A program made the position numbers and the translations under genes. Below the pieces are notes generated by a model. The model searched no databases. It was not told the DNA's origin and saw nothing but the letters and a program-made list of their open reading frames with translations. Shown here piece after piece: positions 23,351-34,379 of a DNA stretch of 64,000 bases. The DNA comes from Cinclus cinclus (taxonomy: Eukaryota > Chordata > Aves > Passeriformes > Cinclidae), in NCBI RefSeq assembly GCF_963662255.1, contig NC_085048.1:103884499-103948498 (forward strand), read 5' to 3'. Positions within the stretch are counted from its first letter, which is position 1, and each line of letters starts with the position of its first letter.

Positions 23351-25823
23351 CTGCCCTTGCACACACCTGTCATACCACCTGAAAGTGTAAACATTTGTGT
23401 TATTTTTAAGGTTAATTCTATGTCAGAGCAGTAACAGATAACACTCTCAGCAATGCTTCTTGTACATTAAGGACCCGAACAAAGCAAGATTTAAACCCTG
23501 GCCATGCATAAATAGCCATATCCCCATCACCTGAGACACCTGGATAAACATTCCCTCTTTCTTCCCAGCTCCCAGTGATGAAAAGCAACACCTCACCCAT
23601 GGGAGGTGCAGACAGAACCTTTGGGGTCCCTGCTGTGTTGTCACCTGCTAAAGACCCGGATGGGAAGGCAAAGAGCCCGATTAATACCAATGCAGACCAA
23701 AATAATATCTCAGCATCTTACAGATAAATGATTTGGAAAGAAATATCTGTTCTTATCGCGATGAAAGATCTATAACTCACTCTCAGCCTTTCATCACCAG
23801 GAAGAAATATACTGCGACTTGCACCAATCCATTATCTGTTCTTATTTTGCTCGGTGCAGGTATTTATCTCCCTGGCTCACTCTTTATCAACCCAGCCACC
23901 CGTGATCACCCAAGCACAAGGTGCGTGCTCTCCCACTCAGGTGGGAGTCCCTGCACTTCTCTGACCAGGCAAGAATAAGGGGAGACCTTGTTTTCACATT
24001 CTCCACAACATTATTCCCTGTCTGCAGCTGAAACCCCATCCTCACGCGATGTCGTTTTGCGTGGTTGAAATCCACAAGCCATCACTCTCAGTGCTGTAAA
24101 TCTCAACACGAGGGGCTGGAGCTGAGCTCTCCCCCAAGCCTGTACATGTCCCAGCCCAAGGTTTTAGGTCAGGCATATTTTGAATTCCAGCTTGTTAGAG
24201 TTACTGGCTCGTGCACCCATCTCCCATTCAGCTCTCATAGAGGACTGGGGGCTGCTTCCAGCCCTTGTCTCAGTGGTTTCCAGTCTAATATTGGGATTAA
24301 GATTTGCAGGTACATTTATCCACAAGGGCCATAAACAACGCATTCACTCTGCATTTCTTTCTCAGAAGTGCTGAGATCCCTCCATGTATACATATATCCC
24401 TGTATACATATCCCATGTATATACAGATCCCTACATGTGCCCCGTGAAAGGCAAATCCCTAGGATTTTGAGCTAAGATCGAATGTCAGCATTGATAGTCA
24501 CTCATTCATTCATGGAAAAAGATACACGGACTTCATCCTGCACAAGTATGAAAGCTAATTTTTTTCCAAGGCACATTACATGCTGCAGCCAACAACTGGC
24601 TGCCCATCTTGGGACATGTGTCCTTTGCAGAAGATTCCCCTGTTATATCAGCTTATGAGAAAGCTTCCAACTGGGAAGGTGTCTGATTTTTAGTTTAGCA
24701 CTGAGATAGTACTACTACTACTACTAAAAAGAGTAGGCCTTTTCTGCTATAGCCTGGAAAGAGTTTGCAAAATATGGGGGTTTGAATAAAAATAGCTACA
24801 TGTCCACATTGGTTAGTTTCTCTTGGAAACTTAAAAAAAAAAAAAATTCTAGCTTTACCCTGCACTGCCCAGCCACATTAAGCCACAGTAAACTACATTC
24901 TTATGGTTGTCATAACATTTTGCCCTGTGTTGCTTGTGATGCGCATAATCTGTTAAGATACATAAGGTGCAAAGTGCTGCCTTCCTGTCTCAGAGTTCTT
25001 GCAATCTCCTGTAACATCCCAGTGCAATTCCTGCTGGAGTGGTGCAGGAGCAGCTCCCTGCCACTGCCAGAGCTGACCAGGGAGTCCAGGACAGTGACTC
25101 TGGATGGGCTTGGCCCCAACCTTCAGTGCTGTGGGGGATCAGCCTTCCTCCTGCTGCGCTTCCCCTCCTCCTCCCCATCCCAGCCTGTCATCAATCTCAC
25201 TAAAATGACAGCAGACAAATGTTAGCCTTTGCAAGGATCAGATGAAATCTATGGCTTTAGGGCTGCTCACCAAGGAGCGGGGCAGGCTGCACCAGACACG
25301 GGCACCAGCAGTCACCTCCTCTGCATCAACCAGCTCAAATCACTTTGGCAGCCATCACAGTCGTCTTCCACGGGCAATCTGAGAGTGCTCAGATAGATTT
25401 TGACAAACTTTAATGCTTCAGCCTCTCTGTAGAGTTGGAGTTTTGGTATTTTTCTGTAGCAAGATTGCTCATTCAAAACTTTTTTTTGGAGGGGAGGCTT
25501 TTGAGGTAATGTTGGAAGCCACCCCACCAGCAGCTCAGGAGTGCACAGAATTGTGGTTTATTTTGGCTTAGTACACTTGTCCTTCACGTGCTCTGTAACC
25601 TGAATTCAGCTGGCCAAGGGGAAGGGAGGGGGGAAGAAAAAAAAAAAAAAGATTACTCTATGGCATAAATATGCTGTATGTGCCCTTGTCTCATGCAATT
25701 TCTTTACATCGATGTGCAGGAATATTTATCCCCAGTAGAAATGTTTAACTAATCTGGTAAATGTCAAGCCATATGGTGTACATTGTAAGGATTTCATCAG
25801 GCCTTTTTAACTCTTTGTGAAAG
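23351..25823. other. Background with small simple repeats
   Basis: No gene is supported. The longest frame is 147 codons (24782-25225, plus), without a domain. At about 24380-24440 there is a degenerate array of roughly 17-bp units built on the word CATGTATACATAT. An ACT trinucleotide repeat lies at 24711-24726, and poly-A runs of 14 at 24833-24846 and 25637-25650. Near 24040-24065 four CpGs cluster within about 25 bp. Confidence 0.55.
24711..24726. repeat. (ACT)n trinucleotide microsatellite
   Basis: Five ACT units plus one extra base in an otherwise unique context. Confidence 0.9.
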
Positions 25824-25964
25824 TCTCTCCCTCTCTTTCCCTCTGCTTACTTCCTCCCTCCTTTTTTCCCTTCTTTTTTTGTCTCCTCCTTTTTTTTTTT
25901 TTTTGTTTGTTTTGGGTTTTTTTGTTTGTTTGTTTGGGTTTTTTTTGGTTTTTTTTTGTTGTTG
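25824..25964. repeat. Long polypyrimidine then T/G low-complexity tract
   Basis: Positions 25824-25889 are almost all pyrimidine. They are followed by 15 T and then a C-free T/G stretch to 25964 (75 nt without C). The long frames on both strands here (128 codons minus, with Lys-rich repeats; 72 codons plus, Phe/Leu-rich) are artefacts of this composition. The polypyrimidine part could form triplex DNA. Confidence 0.8.
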
Positions 25965-27403
25965 CTGACCTGCCAGAGCCTACAAGGAAGGAGATAGAGC
26001 AGGGAGTATTACCCACAGTTAGGTCAGGGAGGTGATGTTCATGGTGTACCACAACAATCAGTATTAACCAGAAATACAACTTGCGAGGCGCTTTTTTTGC
26101 TGGGTGAAGAACGTAATTTTTATCAGCAGTGACCTGCAGAAGATCACTAATACGTTTTTTAGAAAAAACAAACTGTCCACCCCAACAATGCACAAAATTC
26201 CCAGGGGCTACCTCATCTCTTATCGCTTCCTTTGAATAATCAAGTCTTTACAACAAATAAACTGCAGTTTTGCAGCACTTTCAAGTAAAGGAAACGTTCC
26301 TGCACTGTAAATATCTGGTGTATCTCCCAGAAAGATAGAGTGCAATTTACAATAAGCAATATCAAAAAAGAATAAACCGTTATGTTCATGCCAATCCTTA
26401 TTCATGGTTTTATAACAAGACATATCTGTTTTCTTCCTATAAATCTTGACTCTATTTTTAGAGTTTGCAAATAATGACTCCAATCTTTGGCTGCCAGCCA
26501 CTTCTGTGAAAACTAGAATAGCCACAGTGCAAGACTATAATATTAAAAAAAAAAAAAAAAAAGGAAAAGGGAAAAACAAAAAGAGAGGGATTCTTGCTGA
26601 ACTCTGTGTATTTCCTACCAGGACAGACCTGTTCAAGGTCGTGATAAGTGATGCAAATGTGCAGAATGTGTCAGGGAAAAGCAGGAGCAGCACAGGAATT
26701 TGGCTGAACTTCAACATCTATTTCTGAATTCTTTTGCCTAAATCACATTGTCTGTACCTGCAGTGGCCCTTTGCTGCATCACAGGCAGATGTTCACACCC
26801 AGCAAAGCAGGAGCCAGCCTGGGTTGCCTTCCCCTCTTAGTGACCACCAAACCTGCTTTTAGCATCTCTGGTGGACACAGCCTCTGAGGGCAGGGGATTA
26901 CAGAGCGCTTCTTGCTATGGTTCAGCTCAGGAGTGAAAACAAAACCCCACCAGGAGAAGCTGCCACCTTCAGCCGAGGCCTCCAGACATGAGGCCATGGC
27001 AGGCTAGGGAGGGGGAGCTGCAGGTCAAGGAAAGGATAAGATCTGGGTGGCTGGGAATGGGGAGGGAGAAAGAGGAATGTAATGAAGGAGGTAGAGGGGG
27101 AAAAGCAGGGAAATGACAGCATTCAGATAAATTTAGCTCTGAATCCAAACTTCAGGGGGAGGGGAGGCGTTTCCTGCCCCAAACCTCTGAACTCTGTGAG
27201 ATTCTCCCATATTGCGAGTGATTTACCTGTAAAAAGAACTGCAAAGCGGGGAAAAGAAGAGGACAAAATTGAAATAAACAGTTCTCTGCTCTTTAAACAA
27301 TCTTTCCATCCTACTCCTCCAGGGTCAAATGTTCAGGCACAAGGACACGAAAAAAAAAAAAAAGGAAAATCACTTTTATAAAGAGGATCTTTACACAAGT
27401 GCA
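25965..27403. other. Background, purine-rich in part
   Basis: A run of 18 A lies at 26545-26562, followed by a G/A-rich stretch. A purine-rich plus-strand segment spans roughly 26996-27115. A 14-A run lies at 27350-27363. The minus-strand frames over the purine-rich part are Pro/Ser/Phe-rich composition artefacts. No gene recognised. Confidence 0.6.
26545..26562 (+). repeat. Poly-A tract, 18 A
   Basis: Longest uninterrupted A run in the window. No poly-A signal or recognisable retrocopy precedes it. Confidence 0.85.
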
Positions 27404-27437
27404 TTAGCCCCAGTTTTCATTTAGCCCCAGTTTTCAT
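27404..27437. repeat. Perfect tandem duplication of a 17-bp unit
   Basis: TTAGCCCCAGTTTTCAT occurs at 27404-27420 and again at 27421-27437, identical. Likely a recent slippage duplication. Confidence 0.95.
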
Positions 27438-27659
27438 CGGTGTAACAACAGTATTTCAGCTATTAATACAAAGTGCCCTCCCCCCATATCTGCCAGTTCC
27501 CTAACTCCAAAATATTTATTGTTACATTATTGGAAATGTAACATTTCATCATTATTAAGGACATTATTAAGGCAAGTAACCATACAACAGATATCAGCAT
27601 AGTTAACTGAGCTCTGTTATGTGTGTTTTGAAAAAAAAATTTAAAAAGAGAGGTAAGGC

Positions 27660-27767
27660 TAAGTTGTAAACACCCCCCCAAAAAAGGAGGAAAACAACAA
27701 ATTATTAATTATTAATAATTAATCATAAGCACCAGCCCAAGACTTTTGCTGTGAAACCCATCAGATG
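27660..27767. repeat. Local duplication, copy A
   Basis: The core 27711-27767 matches 28461-28518 with about six differences in 58 aligned positions, including one indel. Upstream, weaker similarity with a C/A-rich run (27660-27710 against 28410-28460) suggests the duplicated unit was about 105 bp. The copies are about 750 bp apart and in the same orientation. An AT-rich ATTA array adjoins the core on its left. No repeat family was recognised. Confidence 0.7.
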
Positions 27768-28409
27768 AATGCTATTAGCTATATATATATATATTTTTTT
27801 GATTTCTCACACTAACCTAATAACAGCACTATCTGGCTGTATAGAGAGCTTATGCCTGAGCATCATCTCAGCATTCAGGAAGTTGTTGACAAAGACTCCT
27901 GCAATAGCCAGTCTGATTTTGTGTTATTTCCTTTAATTGAACCAATAGGACCTGCACTCCTGACCTTTACTCAGAAGGCTAATTTGAGATTAGGGTAGTC
28001 TGCAAGTAAGAGATGGAGGCTGAATTTTTAAAGCACAGAAACATTCCTGTAAGTAATGGAAGATAAGGATAAATTTTAGCCCCAAACCACTCTGCTCTTA
28101 GAGAGATCTGTGAAAGGACTTTGGTGAGACAATGCAGTATCTTAATTTCAGAAAAGTTAAAATCACTCAGCTTTGTCTTCTAGTGTTTTAGGGCTTGTAA
28201 TAAAGATAATGCCCATGACATTGAGTCCTTGGTGTCTTTACAGTCACCCAGCAGGACATTCAGAAGTCCCTTAGGAAAACTTACACAAGAGCATAAAATA
28301 TATCATGCCAGATAAATGATTCCTTGTGGTTCTTATATTACTCTGGTCTGGTATTGAAGGCTGCGATACTTAAGCCCTGTGCAGTGCCAGGGAATGAATG
28401 AGGCAGGCT
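27768..28409. other. Background between duplication copies
   Basis: A TA dinucleotide run lies at about 27780-27795. The rest is unique sequence with no frame above about 60 codons. Nothing else recognised. Confidence 0.6.
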
Positions 28410-28518
28410 CCTCAGCTGCAAACTCACCAAAAAAAAAAAAAAAGTAACAGGACAGCAAACATTAATAATTAATCAGAAGCACCACCCCAAGACTTTTACT
28501 GTGAAAAGCCATCAGCTG
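28410..28518. repeat. Local duplication, copy B
   Basis: Partner of copy A. The core is 28461-28518, about 90% identical by eye. A 15-A run (28429-28443) lies just upstream where copy A has a C and A run, so the low-complexity part has diverged by slippage. Confidence 0.7.
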
Positions 28519-28984
28519 TCCTGAATACATACTCCCTAACTGAGGAAAAGAAGAAGCTGAAGACCAATTAAGTTAACTGCACTGGCCTTCTGCAGTGCTA
28601 TGTGCAGAAAATTCCTGTTCAGAGCCTCAATAATGTATTTCCCTCAGCTGCCACATTGGAGTGGGGCAGGTCATGATGTCCTATACAAGGACACCCACCA
28701 AGTGGGGGGTAACACTTCAAGCAGCAAGACCCAACTGCTGCAACATAAAGGCTGTTCCCTCTGTTGACACATGTAGATATTGTAGTGCTGCTATGCAAAC
28801 AGTCCTCTGTGGACTTTTGCTCGTGGGTTTTATTATAACACATTCCTGACTATGAATGGCACCTTTCCTCTGCAATATCTGCCACCGTGCCCTTTGTGTT
28901 TTGCCTTCTGACTTCTCTTCTGGTTTTGTTACTCTTCTTGCTGGCAGTGTTTAAAAAGTAGGAAATGAACTTTCCCTTCCCTTT
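28519..28984. other. Background, no gene seen
   Basis: Frames of 74 codons (minus) and 62 codons (plus) overlap on the same bases; neither is recognisable. Unique sequence. Confidence 0.6.
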
Positions 28985-29345
28985 CCTTCTTTAAGTGATG
29001 CTCGAGGCATGAGAGCTGCAGTTACATTGTATTCCCTGAACTTTGCAGCCACTGGAAACACGAGCCGTATGTCAACTTGTTCCTGTCTTTGCGAGAGAAT
29101 TCAAGGTCAAGCTGACCAGTGAACTCTCGTATTTAAACGGAGCGAGTCAGTGCTGGTGTACAGCACCAACAGTGCCTCTAGGAGAGATGTTAACCCTGTG
29201 CTGGGCCTCCAGACAGGGCTCTCAGAGTTTGCTGCGGCTGTCAATACCAGCTGGACACGCCGCACATGGCTCGGGGCCCAAACAAGTGTCCCTTCCCGGG
29301 ATGTGCACCGCACACAGGAGGCCCCCAAAGGGTTAATACATGCCA
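28985..29345. promoter_or_regulatory. CpG-richer islet with estrogen-response-element core and TATA-like box
   Basis: Roughly a dozen CpGs fall in 360 bp, above the local background. GGTCAAGCTGACC (29105-29117) is a perfect inverted pair of nuclear-receptor half-sites with 3-bp spacing, the estrogen receptor core. It overlaps TCAAGGTCA (29101-29109), the extended monomer site of ERR/SF-1 type receptors. A TATA-like TATTTAAA follows at 29130-29137. Frames of 90-106 codons on both strands cross the islet but are not recognisable. A hormone-responsive promoter or enhancer is an inference. Confidence 0.38.
29104..29118. promoter_or_regulatory. Near-perfect estrogen response element
   Basis: The 15-mer matches AGGTCAnnnTGACCT at 11 of the 12 specified bases, with the 10 core bases perfect. 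It overlaps an extended ERR half-site on its left. Confidence 0.5.
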
Positions 29346-29839
29346 TTCCCGAGTTCAGTGAAGGGACAGGCAGAGCCAAACAGCGGGAATTTCAGGATGT
29401 TAATAGCCTCTTCTCTTCTGATTGGCCCAGAACGAATGCAGGGTACAGTAAATTGTCCTTGTCAGCTTAGCTCACATGATGATATGCTTTATTTCTAGAC
29501 ATGCCTTGAATCTGTCCCTTGAATTTATGTTCAGAAAATAAACACTTCCAGACGGCAATAAAGCATTCAGTTGTAGCTGGCTGTTGCTCGGTCTCAAGCC
29601 AACCGAAGCCATTTAACTTTGGAGTTTCTAGAGCTTGTGAAGCTTTGGGTCCCTCAGTTCCTGCTCACATTAGCAAGTGTCCCCCATCCCCCCCTCAACC
29701 CTTGGTTTTGAGAGGATGTACAAGTGAAGCTCCAGAGAGTTTCGTTTTGTTTCCATGCACCATCCTGAAAGATGACATCAGGTCAGCCCATTCACACACA
29801 GGGACCCTCTTATCTTATATGGCAGGCAACCCTGAGAGC
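29346..29839. other. Background between candidate regulatory elements
   Basis: A 108-codon plus-strand frame (29519-29845) is present but contains no recognisable domain. Otherwise unique, with nothing else seen. Confidence 0.55.
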
Positions 29840-30130
29840 AAATAAAATAAAAGAATTAATGGCAGCAAGTTGCAAAATAAAGATATCAATGATTCAGGAT
29901 ATGAATTTCCTACCATGAAAAAAAAAGTAAATTAAACAGCTGTTCCATTTGTGCCTGATGTGGCTAAGGAAACAATTGGTGGCTGGCTGATTTACTGATT
30001 AGGAAGGTTGCATGCAGTAATCTCCAGGTGTTTCTGAGAATGGCCAAATAGAGCTGCAGTGTTTGTTTGCAACCAGTAATTTCATGGCTATCCCTTCCCT
30101 CCTCAGTTCCCCTCAATAACACTAGTTTAT
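29840..30130. promoter_or_regulatory. Candidate conserved noncoding element
   Basis: AT-rich, repeat-free sequence with GAATTAATGG, ATCAATGATTC, AAATTAAACAGCTG, AACAATTGG (SOX-like) and TTTACTGATTAGG words, and almost no CpG. This looks like a developmental enhancer rather than a promoter. Confidence 0.35.
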
Positions 30131-33009
30131 AACTGCATAGTTACAGTATGGGGGAGTTTGGCAAAAATCAATGGTAAATGCACATAGGAGACAACAGAAG
30201 AGCAATACAAATAGAGAAAGCCTCGTTACAGCTTTAGTTTATTAGGGGTGTGTGGATAGTTAAAATGCTTTCTTCAACCCAAAGGCAATGGAAAAAAAAT
30301 ACTGGGTTATATCCACCACATTTAGGATTGGGCAGCCAGCACTCAAATATTGTACCTGGAACAAGCTGGAAGAGCCCCAGGCATAGGTGGGTTTTGTTTT
30401 TTTCCTGTTTAACAAGACACAGAATTTCTGCTCGAGTCTATTCCTTCTGAAAAAAAGCCCCCAAAGAGGAGCCCATGTGGGGCCAGAAGCAGCTCGTCAG
30501 TCATCTGAATGTGCCTGATAGCGAAATCATTTGATAAGAGGGCTGGAGAACTGCAGGGGTACTGCTCTGTTCTAGATTATAAACTCATTAGGAGATAAGG
30601 ATGCAAAAATAGGAATACTCCAGGTATCAGGTGGAGCTGGGGTAAATTCCCACAGATGGCTGCTTGGTGGAAACAGCTGCCTGCTACAGGGCCAGGCTGG
30701 CCAAGAAAGGGGGTGATCATGGGGGGTGACTCTCTCCCCTGCCCTCAAGTGGGGACCTGGGGCAGAGGGGGGATGGCCAAGGTACCTAACACGGAGATCA
30801 GCACAGAGGCTGTTGGGGGGAGGGGGGGACTTTCACTGGGCCACTCTCAAGCAAGATACACACTGGAAATTATCCGAGCAGAGGAGGAAAACTCCTGCTG
30901 CACCATTTCTTCCATTTTTACCCCCCTAGTGCCAGGCCAGATGCCTCCCATGCAGCAGGGGTGCAGAAAACATCCCTGGGCTGGCTCAATAAAGGCGTTC
31001 AAAAGGTTTTGCAGTTTCATGGGAAGCCAAAGAGCAATTTCATTTAACACCCACCCCCTTTTCTTTTCTCTGGCTATCCTGCTTTCTGTTCCTCATTGGC
31101 GCTTATTCCCATCCTTCCTTTCCTCTTCTCTTCCCTTGATCCCATTCAGGGACTCCAAAGGACTAATTCAGCACAGCAAGGGCAGAGATAAGTTGAAACA
31201 ATGAGGAGATTTGCAATTAGGGAGAGTTCTAAGGATTGGGAATTGTGCATGTTTTACAGTCAACTCTTGGTGATGGGGACTTTATCTTCAGGAGTTGGAG
31301 CTCCTTCCTTAGCTGCCACAGCCACACCCTCCTGCATCAAGTGAAATTCCACATTTTAACTAAGGTGCTGCTGTATTTCAAACACATCCCATTGGAGGGT
31401 GAAAAAAAAGTTAAAAATGTACGGTGTATTTTGACTGATTATCAATGGTGTACATGCCTTTAAAATCCTTTGTTAATGAGGTATCCTTGTTACCATAATC
31501 AAACACGCTTAGAAACTTGTCACAGATAAGCAAAATTCCTTACATTCTTTGCTCTGCACTTTCTTTTGGCATCTCTCCCCCACTCCCCTCTGAAGCTTCT
31601 GAAGGTTAGGGACCAGTAGTGCTGGAAATCGAAGTCTTCTGTTTGCCCCCACGAGCAAAGGAACAGTCAAAGCCTCCTTGCTCTGCTGCAGCAATGACCC
31701 CGATGGTGACCTGAGGAGACCACCCTCCTGAGAGAGGAGAGGTCACCCAGCCTCCACCCAGGACCTACTCGGGGCATCCTCTGCAGAGACAGCCAGGGAG
31801 AGATCACAAATCATCCAAACTGTGCCAAATTATGTGTGAAGGTTTTGTAATGCAGACTACTGTCCACCAGGGATTAAATTAAGAACATCAAACCCAACAC
31901 AGAAAAAATTTCATTTTATCCTTAAATTTGACTTGCAGTGTTTTATTTAATGCTTCTTATCAGCCCTCCCGTCCCATAACATCTCACCACCAGAAAATAC
32001 TTAAATAAATCGGGCAATTTTTGCAGAGGGCCATACAAATTTAGCATGAAAGACTCCTGCTTTTAATTTGTTCATACAGAGCATGGACTCTGACAGCCAC
32101 TCTGGCAGCCTTTCTTATTCATTCCAGAAACCATCTCTTCTGCCTGTGTTTACAGAGTACCTGTCTAAATAGCACAAAAACTTGATTTAAATGTGAGTGG
32201 TCTGACATGAATCAAGTGATTGATAATTAGAGCACAGTTAGAAATATACTCAGCTCAGACAGGAGAGTGTGCACATCACTACATGTCAGCATCCAATGAT
32301 TCCTATTCCAAGACTGGACCATTTCATGTGGAATTGCAATCCACAGCAGCATTTTTCATAAATCTGACTTCTTGTTACATAAATATACATCTTATTACTT
32401 GGGTTTGTCGGGGGTTTTTTTAACCTATGGGAAAAAGTCTCTGCTTTACTGTAGCCTTCAATATACAGATTTGCTTATTTTTAGATTTGAGAAAGTTGTG
32501 GAGCACTAAAAACCTGAAGTAAGTCAAGTTATGAGTCCTGAGGACCCTCCAGCTCCTTTACTGCAAAACCACACTGACTTCCCTGCAGTTGCTTCCTCTG
32601 AGTTAAAAAAACAAATCTCCAAAAGCCCACAAGAAAAGAAAAAACAAAAAAAACCAAACAAGCAAAATTTGGGGTTGCTAGATAGGATAGCACAAATAAA
32701 AAGCTGACAAAAATTCAAGCTTCTGAATATATGAAAATTTGATTCGTAGACTTAACAGAAAATTTGTAATCAGAGCCTAAATGTGTCAAGTGAGTAGAAT
32801 AGATTGAAAAAAGAGAATATTAACCCTATATACATAAATATATATATAAAGCAGTAATATTCCAATTCTCCAACTATTAGGACTCTGTTAAACTCACCAG
32901 ATGAGCACTTTCACTTTGGAGGCTGAATATCAGTAAATGTGTGAAGAAAAGCCACTGAAAACACCCAGGTTACTTTAGAAAGTGAAACAACAACTCCCAC
33001 CACACGCTG
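30131..33009. other. Background with two weaker possible conserved patches
   Basis: Positions 30480-30620 (GATAG, AATCATTTGATAAG) and 31990-32120 (GGGCCATACAAATTTAGCATG region) look unique and motif-rich. The third-longest frame in the window (182 codons, 30656-31204, plus) covers a G-run-rich stretch and has no domain. G runs at about 30722-30828 could form G-quadruplexes. A polypyrimidine tract ending TCCCATTCAG at 31149 resembles a splice acceptor but no matching donor follows nearby. Confidence 0.5.
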
Positions 33010-33480
33010 TTATGCCAGAAAACTCTTGATACTCACATCATCCTCTGTATTGATCAATTATGGCCGCTCATGACCTAGTAAGGCAGTAAAAATCCTATCA
33101 TTTCAGATGGCATAGGGGGGGCTCAATTCTGTTGTGGAGCTCTCGTCCCAAGTGTGGTTTGAGACAGAGCAGCCAAAATGAAGCTCATGAAAGGCTACGT
33201 AGATTGGGATTTATAATCCAGCAAAGTACTTGGCTGCAACACTGCCTATTAAAAAGTCAGTGTTTGCCAAGAGTTACCACACAATTATGGGATGGCTGCA
33301 GTATCCCCAGAATTACAGGGATGACTGTAGTCTCTCCGAGAAGGCAGTATGGGAACAGCAGGTTAATGGTATCTCTTAATGGCGATGGCTGTAATGTAGG
33401 TTAATGGGATCATAATTTCTTTTCCCTGGGAGAATTTGTGAATTCTTCCATTCATTGCCACTATTTTTAGCAGCAAATGA
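33010..33480. promoter_or_regulatory. Candidate conserved noncoding element with repeated AGGTTAATGG and a MEF2 site
   Basis: AGGTTAATGG occurs twice (33360-33369 and 33398-33407). A perfect MEF2 site, CTATTTTTAG, lies at 33461-33470. TATAATCC near 33212 gives an OTX/PITX-like core. The stretch is repeat-free and the AT content is moderate. A 90-codon frame (33132-33404, plus) overlaps but is not recognisable. Confidence 0.35.
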
Positions 33481-34379
33481 AGGATGTGATTCCGACCTGG
33501 AGATGTTTGCACCAGGAGGTTTGTTTTTAGTGAAGAGCGTGTTCAACTAACTGAAACCAGACCCAGGAGTGGTGAGGAAGGCTCAGACTGAAACTGTTTT
33601 GTCCCAGTGTGTTTGGTGCTGCCCAAATTCCAGAGAGCCCCTCTTTTGGGCTCATCCCACAGTATGCCCCAACTGTGGTCATGGTGGAACACTCTAACAC
33701 TTCCCACTGAGCTAAACCCAAATCCTTTATGCCCCAAATCCCACCGCATGGGACATAGTGGGGATTTCAAAGCCCTTTTTGGCTTATGGATGAAGTTTAT
33801 CAGTGATCTGGAGGCAGATCTTCCCAGGCACATCCCTGTCCCTGCTTATCCCTGTGCTGCCCGCTCCATCCTGCCCTTCAAGCCTTGCTGCTGAAGATGC
33901 TGGAGGGCACAGGCTGTTTGTCTGGAGGAAAACTAAACTTTGCTGACTTATCAGAACAAGTCATGCCTGGCTGTCAGCTTATCATAGGGGGGGGGCAGGG
34001 GGGAAGAGAGGAAAAGCATTTCTTATGCAGCGCCAAGGCCCCAGCTGGGCAGCTGGAGAGGGCAGGGGGCTGATGGTTCTGCTGTAGAGAGGCATTGCCC
34101 CCTCCCAGTGCAGATTCCCAGGTGGGTTTTATGGGCCCTGGCGAGCAAGGCAGTACCACAAACACTCCTCAGAGGGAATCCTGCCCAACCTTTAATCCTT
34201 TTCCTTGCCCCGTCCTCGTGTCCCCATGGTCTGTGCCCCTGGCAGGCAGTGGGGCTTTGCTGGGGTGTTAATGTCCCCTCTCTGATGCTGCCGTGACCCC
34301 CACGAGCAAGTGGAGCGAGCATAGGGTCAGGGCTCGCAGGGGCCAAGTTCAAGGGCACAGGCTGGTACAGACATATAAA
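33481..34379. other. Background, GC-richer, with G runs
   Basis: Overlapping frames on both strands (119 codons minus at 34023-34382; 95 and 96 codons on opposite strands around 33543-33894) cancel each other as coding evidence. A G-rich stretch at about 33987-34005 has a run of roughly nine G followed by CA and six G. No gene is supported. Confidence 0.55.

Noticed and set aside
25807..26193. Lys-rich 128-codon minus-strand frame resembling a basic nuclear protein
   Set aside because: The Lys/Gln/Arg repeats come from the polypyrimidine and T/G tract on the plus strand.
31100..31149. Strong splice-acceptor-like polypyrimidine tract
   Set aside because: No suitable donor within a normal exon length downstream and no recognisable coding content.
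30656..31204. 182-codon plus-strand frame
   Set aside because: Lies over G-run and pyrimidine-rich sequence. No domain or exon signals at its ends.
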